From positions 1 to 64,000 of the forward strand of contig NC_054390.1 of NCBI RefSeq assembly GCF_001625195.1: a stretch of 64,000 bases of DNA, written 5' to 3'. The translations under genes were made by a program, and so were the position numbers. This stretch comes from Drechmeria coniospora (taxonomy: Eukaryota > Ascomycota > Sordariomycetes > Hypocreales > Ophiocordycipitaceae). How positions within the stretch are numbered: position 1 is the first letter of the stretch; each line of letters opens with the position of its first letter. This document shows, one piece after another, positions 19,243-32,400 of the stretch. Under the pieces are notes generated by a model that saw only the letters and a program-made list of their open reading frames with translations, made no database searches and was not told the origin of the DNA.

Positions 19243-19414
19243 GGAAATAATGTGCGAAACTAACAGCAAATGACCAAGCTCTAGCTAGCACAATGCCTAA
19301 TATACTCGTTCTAAAACGGGAACTTTTTTTTCAGAGAATATCTTTATTTTACTTTAGTAGTTGTACCGCAGGCCAGTATTTAGCTCTGTACAGACACTCG
19401 TCTATTCCCTTAAC
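19243..19414. other. Spacer downstream of the giant adhesin
   Basis: No gene seen. This is presumably the 3' UTR and polyadenylation region of the minus-strand adhesin. It contains the T-run ctttttttttcag near 19325. Confidence 0.5.
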
Positions 19415-20470
19415 TTAGGAAAATGTAACGTTAACCGTCCCCTGCTGTACAAGCAACCCCAAGCTTATAGAAGAAGTCAAAAGAATGTTGGACGCAAAAT
19501 TTCCTCCACCAGCACCCAATGATCCCTGTACTAATCCAGTGTGACCCCAAGCAGGATAACTAGTACTATATGTATAGCTAACAGCACCACCGCCGCCGCC
19601 GCCGCCATAGCCTCCGCCACCACCGCATGACGTTCCAGCATAAAAAGTGCCGCTACTAAGCACTACAACCGGCGGTGATTGTACCCCATTCCCACCATTA
19701 TTCCCATTACCAGGGTTACCATTTACAATACTTGTATAGGGTGCTGCCCATGATTGTATTTGAGTAATACCCCCGGCACCTGGGACTCCATTAAGCCCTG
19801 GAAGGCCCCCTTGACTAAAAAATCCATAATCATTTGGCGCTGGAGAGACAAAGGGAATACCTGCTCCAGATAAAACGAAACTATACCCAATCGCACCCCC
19901 TGCTACCCCAGCCGAACAGCAAGCGGGCCCAAAGCCAACTCCATTAACTATGTATTGTGATTTATCGTTTCTTGTAAAGTTCATATCGTAGCCAAAGGTG
20001 ATACCGGGACCTTGGTTTATGTAAGTCGGATATATAGCCCAATTCGGGTTAAACGCATAAGTTCCGGAATATGACCTGGCGTAATTCTGGCCCCCGCCTC
20101 CCCCACCGACTGCTAACAAGGTACTGTTCAGATATAGAGCAGATGCTCCACCCCCTGCAGCACCATCAGGCATCCATGAACGGGTTGCAAGCCCGCCTGC
20201 TCCTCCATTCCCATACGCGCTTGTTCCTGGGCTAGCGCCAGATCCAGAGCCACCAGCTACTGCAACAACTACTTCGCCAGGTACAACATTAATTGAGCCA
20301 ACAATAAGCCCGCCGATGGACCACGTTTGGTCAATGTTAGTACTAGCACCAGTACCACGACCTCCAACAAGACTAAAGCTCATAGTAGAAGCACAAGGCG
20401 GAACGGTCCAAGTAGTCTCAGCGCCTTGTGTAGAACTCGCTGCAAGGGATACGTTTATATCATCCATAGA
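19415..20470 (-). other. Gly-rich C-terminal domain of the adhesin
   Basis: About 350 residues after the last WTG repeat. It begins with TTWTVPPCASTMSFSLVGGR and contains repeated GG/GGG loops, the layout of glycine-rich jelly-roll-like domains in which WTVP and SLVGG strands precede G-rich turns. Non-repetitive and Cys-poor. It probably carries the ligand-binding or assembly function while the repeats act as a stalk (inference). Confidence 0.55.
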
Positions 20471-23400
20471 GCACGGTGTCTTAATAATAACTGTCCCAGA
20501 ATTTGTTCCACTTGGAGGTACTGTAGTAGTAGTAATCCTAGTACCAGTCCAAAACGTCGTCATTGTAACGTAAGTTAGTGGAGTCTCAACAATAACGGTT
20601 CCAGGACGAGTACCACTAGGAGGAACAGTAGTAGTTGAGGTCCCGATACCGGTCCAAGGCGTAGTTATTGTTATATATGTTAGAGGTGTTTGAATAATAA
20701 TAGTCCCTGGAATAGTACCGGTAGGGGGAACCGTCGTTGTTCTAGTTCCAACACCAGTCCAGGGCGTTGTTACTGTATTATAGGTTTCTGGGGTTTCAAT
20801 AATAACGGTTCCTGGAAGGGTACCAGTAGGGGGAACTGTACTAGTTCTCGTCCCAATACCAGTCCAAGGCGTTGTCCTTGTTACGTATATTATAGGTGTT
20901 TGAATAATTACGGTACCGGGAATGGTACCAGTCGGAAGGACCGTCGTTGTTCTAGTTCCAACCCCAGTCCAGGGCGTTGTCACTGTATTATAGGTTTCTG
21001 GGGTTTCAATAATAACAGTTCCAGGAAGAGTACCAGTAGGGGGAACTGTAGTAGTTCTCGTCCCAATACCAGTCCAAGGCGTTGTCCTTGTTACGTATAT
21101 CATAGGTGTTTGAATAATAACGGTACCGGGAATGGTACCAGTCGGAAGGATTGTCGTTGTTCTAGTTCCAACCCCAGTCCAGGGCGTTGTCACTGTATTA
21201 TAGGTTTCTGGGGTTTCAATAATAACAGTTCCTGGAAGGGTTCCAGTAGGGGGAACTGTACTAGTTCTCGTCCCAATACCAGTCCAAGGCGTTGTCCTTG
21301 TTACGTATATCATAGGTGTTTGAATAATCACGGTACCAGGAACGGTACCAGTCGGAAGGACTGTCGTTGTTCTAGTTCCAACACCTGTCCAGGGCGTTGT
21401 CACTGTATTATAGGTTTCTGGGGTTTCAATAATAACAGTTCCTGGAAGGGTACCAGTAGGGGGAACTGTAGTAGTTCTCGTCCCAATACCAGTCCAAGGC
21501 GTTGTCCTTGTTACGTATATCATAGGTGTTTGAACAATAACGGTACCGGGAATGGTGCCAGTAGGAGGAACCGTCGTTGTTCTAGTTCCAACACCAGTCC
21601 AGGGCGTTGTCACCGTATTATAGGTTTCTGGGGTTTCAATAATAACGGTTCCTGGAAGGGTACCGGTAGGGGGAACTGTAGTAGTTCTCGTCCCAATACC
21701 AGTCCAAGGTGTGGTCATTGTTACATATATCATAGGTGTTTGAACAATAACAGTTCCGGGAATGGTGCCAGTTGGAGAGATCGTACTCGTTACTATCCCG
21801 ATACCAGTCCATTGAGTCGTTATGGTTACAAAGCTAAATACCGGGAGGGAGCTGGTAGGAGTCTGAATAATAACGGTACCAGGAATGGTGCCAGTAGGAG
21901 GGACCGTCGTTGTTCTAGTTCCAACACCAGTCCAGGGCGTTGTTACTGTATTATAGGTTTCTGGGGTTTCAATAATAACAGTTCCTGGAAGGGTACCAGT
22001 AGGGGGAACTGTACTAGTTCTCGTCCCAATACCAGTCCAAGGCGTTGTCCTTGTTACGTATATTATAGGTGTTTGAATAATCACGGTACCGGGAATAGTA
22101 CCAGTCGGAGGGACCGTCGTTGTTCTAGTTCCAACCCCAGTCCAGGGCGTTGTCACTGTATTATAGGTTTCTGGGGTTTCAATAATAACGGTTCCTGGAA
22201 GGGTACCGATAGGGGGAACGGTACTAGTTCTCGTCCCAATACCGGTCCAAGGAATTGTTATTGAGACATAACTAGCAGGGGTTGTCGATGAATCTATGGA
22301 AGTTCCAACAGTTATTGTAACAATAATGGAAGTTATACAGTTGGTCGTGCACCCAGAGGGCGGCGGTATCGTTGATGTACCAGCCGTTGGACCTATCGTT
22401 GTTGTCGTTGTAGCTCCGGCAGTTGCAGTTACAGTAACAATAACTGTTGTAACGCAACTGGCTGTACAGCCAGGAGGTGGTAGGATAGTCGATATGCCTT
22501 CTGTCGGGCCTATTGTCGTTGTCGTTACTGCACCACCCGTTATCGTAACTATAATACTTGTAACGCAGTTGGTCGTACATCCAAGTAGCGGCGGGATTGT
22601 CGATGTACCTGCGGTAGGACCTACTGTTGTTCTCGTCGTGGCACTCAAGGCAGGAGGTGTAGTAACAATAATGGAAGTTATACAGTTGGTCGTGCACCCA
22701 GGGGGCGGCGGTATCGTTGATGTACCAGCCGTTGGACCTATCGTTGTTGTCGTTGTAGCTCCAGCAGTTGCAGTTGCAGTAACAATAACTGTTGTAACGC
22801 AGCTGGCTGTACAGCCGGACGGTGGTAGGATAGTCGATGTACCTTCTGTCGGGCCTACTGTCGTTGTCGTTACTGCACCACCCGTTATTGTAACTATAAT
22901 ACTTGTAACGCAGTTGGTCGTACATCCAAGTGGCGGCGGTATTGTCGAGGTACCAGCGGTAGGACCTACTGTTGTTCTTGTTGTAGCACTTAAGGCAGGA
23001 AGTGTGGTAACAATAATGACCGTTATACAATTGGTAGTGCATCCAGGAGGTGGTAGGACTGTCGACGTGCCAGCCGTTGGACCTATCGTTGTTGTTGTTG
23101 TAGCTCCGGCAGTTGCAGTTGCAGTAACAATAACTGTTGTAACGCAGCTGGCTGTACACCCGGGCGGTGGTAGGATAGTCGATGTGCCTTCTGTCGGGCC
23201 TAATGTTGTTGTCGTTACTGCACTACCCGTTATTGTAACTATAATACTTGTAACGCAGTTGGTCGTACATCCAAGTGGCGGCGGGATTGTCGAGGTACCA
23301 GCGGTAGGACCTATTGTTGTTCTTGTTGTAGCACTTAAGGCAGGAAGTGTGGTAACAATAATGACCGTTATGCAGTTGGTAGTGCATCCAGGAGGTGGTA

Positions 23401-26400
23401 GGACTGTTGATGTACCAGCCGTTGGACCTACCGTTGTTGTTGTTGTAGCTCCGGCAGTTGCAGTTGCAGTAACAATAACTGTTGTAACGCAGCTGGCTGT
23501 ACAGCCGGACGGTGGTAGGATAGTCGATGTACCTTCTATTGGGCCTACTGTTGTTGTCGTTACTGCACCACCCGTTATTGTAACTATAATACTTGTAATG
23601 CAGTTGGTCGTACATCCAAGTGGCGGTGGGATTGTCGAGGTACCAGCGGTAGGACCTACTGTTGTTCTTGTCGTAGCACTTAAGGCAGGAAGTGTAGTAA
23701 CAATAATGACCGTAATACAGTTGGTAGTGCATCCAGGAGGTGGTAGGACTGTCGACGTACCAGCCGTTGGACCTATCGTTGTTGTTGTTGTCGCTCCGGC
23801 AGGTGCAGTTGCAGTAACAATAACTGTTGTAACGCAGCTGGCTGTACAGCCGGGCGGTGGTAGGATAGTCGATGTACCTTCTGTTGGGCCTACTGTCGTT
23901 GTCGTTACTGCACCACCCGTTATCGTAACTATAATACTTGTAACGCAGTTGGTCGTACATCCAAGTGGCGGCGGGATTGTCGAGGTACCAGCGGTAGGAC
24001 CTACTGTTGTTCTCGTGGTAGCACTTACGGGAGGAAGTGTAGTAACAATAATGACCGTCATACAGTTTGTAGTGCATCCAGGAGGTGGTAGGACTGTCGA
24101 CGTACCAGCCGTTGGACCTACCGTTGTTGTTGTTGTAGCTCCGGCAGTTGCAGTTGCAGTAACAATAACTGTTGTAACGCAGCTGGCTGTACAGCCGGGA
24201 GGTGGTAAGATAGTCGATGTACCTTCTGTCGGGCCTACTGTTGTTGTCGTTACTGCACTACCCGTTATTGTAACTATAATACTTGTAACGCAGTTGGTCG
24301 TACATCCAAGTGGCGGCGGGATTGTCGAGGTACCAGCGGTAGGACCTATTGTTGTTCTTGTTGTAGCACTTAAGGCAGGAAGTGTGGTAACAATAATGAC
24401 CGTTATACAATTTGTAGTGCATCCAGGAGGTGGTAGGACTGTCGACGTACCAGCCGTTGGACCTATCGTTGTTGTTGTTGTAGCTCCGGCAGTTGCAGTT
24501 GCAGTAACAATAACTGTTGTAACGCAGCTGGCTGTACACCCGGGCGGTGGTAGGATAGTCGATGTGCCTTCTGTCGGGCCTACTGTTGTTGTCGTTACTG
24601 CACCACCTGTAATTGTAACTATAATACTTGTAACGCAGTTGGTCGTACATCCAAGTGGCGGCGGGATTGTCGAGGTACCAGCGGTAGGACCTATTGTTGT
24701 TCTTGTTGTAGCACTTAAGGCAGGAAGTGTGGTAACAATAATGACCGTTATGCAGTTGGTAGTGCATCCAGGAGGTGGTAGGACTGTCGATGTACCAGCC
24801 GTTGGACCTACCGTTGTTGTTGTTGTAGCTCCGGCAGTTGCAGTTGCAGTAACAATAACTGTTGTAACGCAGCTGGCTGTACAGCCGGATGGTGGTAGGA
24901 TAGTCGATGTACCTTCTGTTGGGCCTACTGTTGTTGTCGTTACTGCACCACCCGTTATCGTAACTATAATACTTGTAATGCAGTTGGTCGTACATCCAAG
25001 TGGCGGCGGGATTGTCGAGGTACCAGCGGTAGGACCTACTGTTGTTCTCGTTGTAGCACTTAAGGGAGGAAGTGTAGTAACAATAATGACCGTTATACAG
25101 TTGGTAGTGCATCCAGGAGGTGGTAGGACTGTCGACGTACCAGCCGTTGGACCTACCATTGTTGTTGTTGTAGCTCCGGCAGTTGCAGTTGCAGTAACAA
25201 TAACTGTTGTAACGCAGCTGGCTGTACAGCCGGGAGGTGGTAAGATAGTCGATGTACCTTCTGTTGGGCCTACTGTCGTTGTCGTTACTGCACCACCCGT
25301 TATTGTAACTATAATACTTGTAACGCAGTTGGTCGTACATCCAAGTGGCGGCGGGATTGTCGAGGTACCAGCGGTAGGACCTACTGTTGTTCTTGTTGTA
25401 GCACTTAAGGCAGGAAGTGTGGTAACAATAATGACCGTCATACAATTGGTAGTGCATCCAGGAGGTGGTAGGACTGTCGACGTACCAGCCGTTGGACCTA
25501 CCGTTGTTGTTGTTGTAGCTCCGGCAGTTGCAGTTGCAGTAACAATAACTGTTGTAACGCAGCTGGCTGTACAGCCGGGAGGTGGTAGGATAGTCGATGT
25601 GCCTTCTGTCGGTCCTACTGTTGTTGTCGTTACTGCACCACCCGTTATCGTAACTATAATACTTGTAACGCAGTTGGTCGTACATCCAAGTGGCGGCGGG
25701 ATTGTCGATGTACCCGCGGTAGGACCTACTGTTGTTCTCGTCGTGGCACTCAATGCAGGAGGTGTAGTAACAATAATGGAAGTTATACAGTTGGTCGTGC
25801 ACCCAGGGGGCGGCGGTATCGTTGATGTACCAGCCGTTGGACCTATCGTTGTTGTCGTTGTAGCTCCAGCAGTTGCAGTTGCAGTAACAATAACTGTTGT
25901 AATGCAGCTGGCTGTACAGCCGGACGGTGGTAGGATAGTCGATGTACCTTCTGTCGGGCCTACTGTCGTTGTCGTTACTGCACCACCCGTTATTGTAACT
26001 ATAATACTTGTAACGCAGTTGATTGTACATCCAAGTGGTGGCGGGATTGTCGAGGTACCAGCGGTAGGACCTACTGTTGTTCTTGTCGTAGCACTTAAGG
26101 CAGGAAGTGTGGTAACAATAATAACCGTAATACAGTTGGTAGTGCATCCAGGAGGTGGTAGGACTGTCGACGTACCAGCCGTTGGACCTACTGTTGTTGT
26201 TGTTGTAGCTCCGGCAGGTGCAGTTGCAGTAACAATAACTGTTGTAACGCAGCTGGCTGTACAGCCGGGCGGTGGTAGGATAGTCGATGTACCTTCTGTC
26301 GGGCCTAATGTTGTTGTCGTTACTGCACCACCCGTTATCGTAACTATAATACTTGTAACGCAGTTGGTCGTACATCCAAGTGGTGGCGGGATTGTCGAGG

Positions 26401-29400
26401 TACCAGCGGTAGGACCTACTGTTGTTCTTGTCGTAGCACTTAAGGAAGGAAGTGTAGTAACAATAATGACCGTCATGCAGTTGGTAGTGCATCCAGGAGG
26501 TGGTAGGACTGTCGACGTACCAGCCGTTGGACCTACCGTTGTTGTTGTTGTAGCTCCAGCTGTTGCAGTTACAGTAACAATAACTGTTGTAACGCAGCTG
26601 GCTGTACAGCCGGGCGGTGGTAGGATAGTCGATGTACCTTCTGTCGGGCCTAATGTTGTTGTCGTTACTGCACCACCCGTTATCGTAACTATAATACTTG
26701 TAACGCAGTTGGTCGTACATCCAAGTGGCGGCGGGATTGTCGAGGTACCAGCGGTAGGACCTACTGTTGTTCTCGTAGTAGCACTTAAGGGAGGAGGTGT
26801 AGTAACAATAATGGAAGTTATACAGTTGGTCGTGCACCCAGGGGGCGGCGGTATTGTTGATGTACCAGCCGTTGGACCTATTGTTGTTGTCGTTATAGCT
26901 CCAGCAGTTGCAGTTGCAGTAACAATAACTGTTGTAACGCAGCTGGCTGTACAGCCGGACGGTGGTAGGATAGTCGATGTACCTTCTGTCGGGCCTACTG
27001 TTGTTGTCGTTACTGCACCACCCGTTATTGTAACTATAATACTTGTAACGCAGTTGGTCGTACATCCAAGTGGCGGCGGGATTGTCGAGGTACCAGCGGT
27101 AGGACCTACTGTTGTTCTTGTTGTAGCACTTAAGGCAGGAAGTGTAGTAACAATAATGACCGTCATACAATTGGTAGTGCATCCAGGAGGTGGTAGGACT
27201 GTCGACGTACCAGCCGTTGGACCTATTGTTGTTGTTGTTGTAGCTCCGGCAGTTGCAGTTGCAGTAACAATAACTGTTGTAATGCAGCTGGCTGTACACC
27301 CGGGCGGTGGTAGGATAGTCGATGTGCCTTCTGTCGGGCCTATTGTTGTTGTCGTTACTGCACTACCCGTTATTGTAACTATAATACTTGTAACGCAGTT
27401 GGTCGTACATCCAAGTGGCGGCGGGATTGTCGAGGTACCAGCGGTAGGACCTATTGTTGTTCTTGTTGTAGCACTTAAGGCAGGAAGTGTGGTAACAATA
27501 ATGACCGTAATACAGTTGGTAGTGCATCCAGGAGGTGGTAGGACTGTCGATGTACCAGCCGTTGGACCTACTGTTGTTGTCGTTACTGCACCACCCGTTA
27601 TCGTAACTATAATACTTGTAATGCAGTTGGTCGTACATCCAAGTGGCGGCGGGATTGTCGAGGTACCAGCGGTAGGACCTACTGTTGTTCTCGTTGTAGC
27701 ACTTAAGGCAGGAAGTGTAGTAACAATAATGACCGTAATACAGTTGGTAGTGCATCCAGGAGGTGGTAGGACTGTCGATGTACCAGCCGTTGGACCTACT
27801 GTTGTTGTTGTTGTAGCTCCGGCAGGTGCAGTTGCAGTAACAATAACTGTTGTAACGCAGCTGGCTGTACAGCCGGGCGGTGGTAGGATAGTCGATGTAC
27901 CTTCTGTCGGGCCTATTGTTGTTGTCGTTGTAGCACTTAAGGCAGGAAGTTTAGTAACAATAATGACCGTAATACAGTTGGTAGTGCATCCAGGAGGTGG
28001 TAGGACTGTCGATGTACCAGCCGTTGGACCTACTGTTGTTGTCGTTACTGCACCACCCGTTACCGTAACTATAATACTTGTAATGCAGTTGGTCGTACAT
28101 CCAAGTGGCGGCGGGATTGTCGAGGTACCAGCGGTAGGACCTACTGTTGTTCTCGTTGTAGCACTTAAGGCAGGAAGTGTAGTAACAATAATGACCGTAA
28201 TACAGTTGGTAGTGCATCCAGGAGGTGGTAGGACTGTCGACGTACCAGCCGTTGGACCTATCGTTGTTGTTGTTGTAGCACCGGCAGTTGCAGTTGCAGT
28301 AACAATAACTGTTGTAACGCAGCTGGCTGTACAGCCGGGCGGTGGTAGGATAGTCGATATACCTTCTGTTGGGCCTACTGTTGTTGTCGTTACTGCACCA
28401 CCCGTTATCGTAACTATAATACTTGTAACGCAGTTGGTCGTACATCCAAGTGGCGGCGGGATTGTCGAGGTACCAGCGGTAGGACCTACTGTTGTTCTCG
28501 TTGTAGCACTTAAGGCAGGAAGTGTAGTAACAATAATGACCGTAATACAGTTGGTAGTGCATCCAGGAGGTGGTAGGACTGTCGACGTACCAGCCGTTGG
28601 ACCTACCGTTGTTGTCGTTGTAGCTCCGGCAGTTGCAGTTGCAGTAACAATAACTGTTGTAATGCAGCTGGCTGTACAGCCAGGCGGTGGTAGGATAGTC
28701 GATGTACCTTCTGTCGGGCCTACTGTTGTTGTCATTACTGCACTACCCGTTATTGTAACTATAATACTTGTAACGCAGTTGATTGTACATCCAAGTGGTG
28801 GCGGGATTGTCGAGGTACCAGCGGTAGGACCTACTGTTGTTCTTGTCGTAGCACTTAAGGCAGGAAGTGTAGTAACAATAATGACCGTTATGCAGTTGGT
28901 AGTGCATCCAGGAGGTGGTAGGACTGTCGACGTACCAGCCGTTGGACCTGCCGTTGTTGTTGTTGTAGCTCCAGCAGTTACTGTTCTGGTTACAATTACC
29001 GTTGTAACGCAGCTAGCTGTACAGCCGGGGGGTGGTAGAATAGTCGATGTACCTTCTGTCGGGCCTACTGTTGTTGTCGTTACTGCACCACCCGTTATCG
29101 TAACTATAATACTTGTAATACAGTTCGTTGTACATTCAAGGGGCGGTAGAATTGTTGATGTGCCGGCGGTTGGACCTAACGTCGTTGTCGTTGTGATACT
29201 CCCGGCTGGTGGTATTGTAACTATAATACTTGTTATGCAGTTCGTCGTGCAACCAGGGGGTGGCAGGATTGTCGATGTACCAGGAGTTGGCCCCACTGTA
29301 GTAAACGTTGTTGCGCTCAAGCTTGGAGTCAATGTCACGATAATGGATGTAATGCAGTTGGATGTGCATCCAGGCGACGGCGGAATCGTCGACGTACCAG

Positions 29401-32400
29401 CAATTGGACCAATAGTAGTCGTCGTTGTTGCTCCGTTTGAAACAGTAACAATTATGGTTGTAAAACAGTTGGTCGTGCAACCAGGAGGCGGCAGGATTGT
29501 CGATGTGCCTGCTGTCGGACCAGTAGTTGTTATTGTAGTTCCTCCCGCAGTGGCTGTTACTACTATTGTTGTAAAGCAGTTAGTTGAACAACCAGGTGGC
29601 GGTGGAATTATTGATGTACCTGCTGTTGGGCCAGTTGTTGTTATCGTAGTTCCTCCTGCAGTAGCTGTTACAATTATAGTAGCAATGCAGTTGGTTGTAC
29701 AACCAAGAGGAGGTAGGATCGTGGATGTACCAGGTGTCGGCCCTAATGTCGTTGTAGTTGTTGCCCCTACAATAGCGGTTACAATAATAGTTGTAAAACA
29801 GTTGGTCGTGCAGCCAAGAGGCGGTAGTATTGTCGATGTACCTGCTATCGGGCCTGTTGTTGTTATTGTAGTTCCTCCTGCAGTGGCTGTCACCACTATA
29901 GTTGTAATACAGTTGGCTGTACAACCAAGAGGCGGTAAGATTGTAGATGTACCAGGTATCGGCCCTAATGTTGTAGTTGTTGTTGCACCTACAACAGCGG
30001 TAATAATAATAGTTGTAAAACAGTTTGTTGTGCATCCAGCAGACGGCTGGATTGTCGATGTGCCTGCTGTCGGACCAGTAGTTGTTATTGTAGTTCCTCC
30101 TGCAGTAGCGGTTACTACTATAGTTGTAATGCAGTTAGTTGTACAACCGAGAGGCGGTAGGATCGTAGATGTACCAGGCGTCGGCCCTAATGTCGTTGTT
30201 GTTATTGCCCCTACAGTAGCAGTAACAATAATAGTTGTAAAACAGTTAGTCGTGCAGCCAGGAGGCGGCGGGATTGTCGATGTGCCTGCTGTGGGGCCAG
30301 TTGTTGTTATCGTAGTTCCTCCTGCAGTTGCTGTTACTACTACAGTTATAAAACAGTTAGTCGTGCAACCAGGGGACGGCGGAATTGTGGATGTGCCTGC
30401 TGTTGGGCCAGTAGTTGTTATTGTAGTTCCTCCTGCAGTAGCTGTTACTACTATGGTTGTAATACAATTGGTTGTGCAGCCAAGAAGCGGGGGGATCGTG
30501 GATGTACCGGCTGTCGGTCCTAACGTTGTTGTTGTTGTAGCACCTATAGTGGCGGTAATGATAATTGTTGTAACGCAGTCAGTTACGCAACCAGGGGACG
30601 GCGGAATTGTAGATGTGCCTGCTGTTGAGCCAGTTGTTGTTATTGTAGTTGCTCCTACAGTTGCTGTTACTACTACAGTTGTAAAGCAGTTGGTTGTACA
30701 ACTAGGGGACGGTGGAATTGTGGATGTACCAGGTGTCGGTCCGAATGTTGTTAATGTTGTTACCCCTACAGTAGCGGTAATGACGATAGTTGTAAAACAG
30801 TTGGTCGTGCAACCAGGAGGCGGTGGGATTGTCGATGTACCTGCTATCGGGCCAGTAGTTACTATTGTGGTTCCTCCTACAGTTGCTGTTACTACTATGA
30901 TTGTAATACAGTTTGCTGTACAACCTATAGGCGGGATGATTGTGGATGTACCGGGAGTCGGTCCTAATGTCGTCGTCGTCGTAGCTCCAACAACAGCAGT
31001 AACAATAATTGTAGTAAAGCAATTAGTAGTGCAACCAGGAGGCGGCGGGATTGTGGATGTGCCTGCTGTTGGACCGGTAGTAGTAATTGTAGTTCCTCCA
31101 ACCGTAACAGTAACAATTAATGTTGTAAAACAATTCGTCGTGCATCCTGGAAGTGGATGAATCGTAGAGGTACCTGCCGTTGGACCAGTTGTAGTTATAG
31201 TAGTTCCTCCTACGGTATTTGTAACAATTACTGTTAGGAAACAGTTTTCTGTGCACCCAGGAGGCGGTAGGATTGTCGATGTTCCTGCTATCGGGCCAGT
31301 AGTTGTAATTGTTGTTCCTCCTGCAGTTGCTGTTATAACAATAGTTTTAATACAATTCGTTATGCAACCAAGCGGTGGAGGAATCGTTGATGTACCAGGC
31401 GACGGCCCTAATGTTGTTATTGTTGTCTCTCCTACTTCTATTGTAACGATAATTGTCGTAAAGCAGTTACTTGTGCATCCGGGAGGCGGCAGGATTGTAG
31501 ATGTCCCTGCAGTTGGGCCTGTAGTTACTATTGTTGTACCTCCAATAGTGTTTGTAATAATAATTGTAGTAATACAGTCAGTTGTACATCCGGGGGGTGG
31601 GGGGATTGTTGATGTGCCTGCAGTGGGACCTGTTGTTACTATAGTTTTTCTACCTCCAGTAGCCGTAACTACTATAGTAGTTATGCAGTTCGATGTACAT
31701 CCGAGCAATGGTAGGATTGTTGATGTTCCTGGGTTTGGGCCCAAGGTTATTACCGTAGTAATACCACTGCTCCAAGACATACTTGGAGTTTGGACTATAA
31801 CTGTGCCCGGATTGGTACCGGATGGTGGAATCGTCGTTGTTCTTAGTAGAGTACCGGTTCCTAGAGTAGTTGTAGATATATATCCCGTAGGGGTTTCAAT
31901 AATAATAGTACCCAAAATCGTACCACTTGGAGGTATAGTTATTGTTGTTAAAACTATACCAGTCCAACCACTCGTTGATGTTACATACCCTGTTGGTGTC
32001 TGAACGATTACTGTACCAGGAATAGTTCCAACAGGTGGTATGCTTTCCGTTGTTATAAAGGTTCCAGTCCACGGCCTTGTTAAGGTTATAATACCCAATG
32101 CGGTAGTAGTTGGTGTACGGATAATAATACTTCCCTGGCTTGTCCCGCTAATTGGAATAGTCGATACTGTAGTAAATGATCCAGTCCACGCTATGGTTGT
32201 TGTTATATAGCCGATTGGTGTCTGGACGAGAATAACACCTGGAATTGTACCACTTGGTTCACTTGTCCTCGTTATAGTAAACATCTCGGTCCACCCCTCG
32301 GTTCTCCTGCTATATTCAATAGGGGTTTGAACAATGAATTTACCAGGAGTGGTTCCGGTAGGGAGAATAGTTATTGTTGTTGTAAACGACCCGGTCCACC

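Noticed and set aside
20690..22264. 524-residue plus-strand open frame (Asn/Ser/Arg-rich)
   Set aside because: Antisense shadow of the second WTG repeat block.
24258..27299. 1013-residue minus-strand frame (Tyr/Asn/Cys-rich) and similar ones nearby
   Set aside because: Alternative frame of the same adhesin repeat; no start context and biased, domain-free composition.
22296..31160. 2954-residue plus-strand open frame (Val/Gly/Pro-rich)
   Set aside because: It is the exact antisense of the adhesin repeats. Stop-free antisense follows from the codon composition of a repeat whose period is a multiple of three. No signal peptide or domain.
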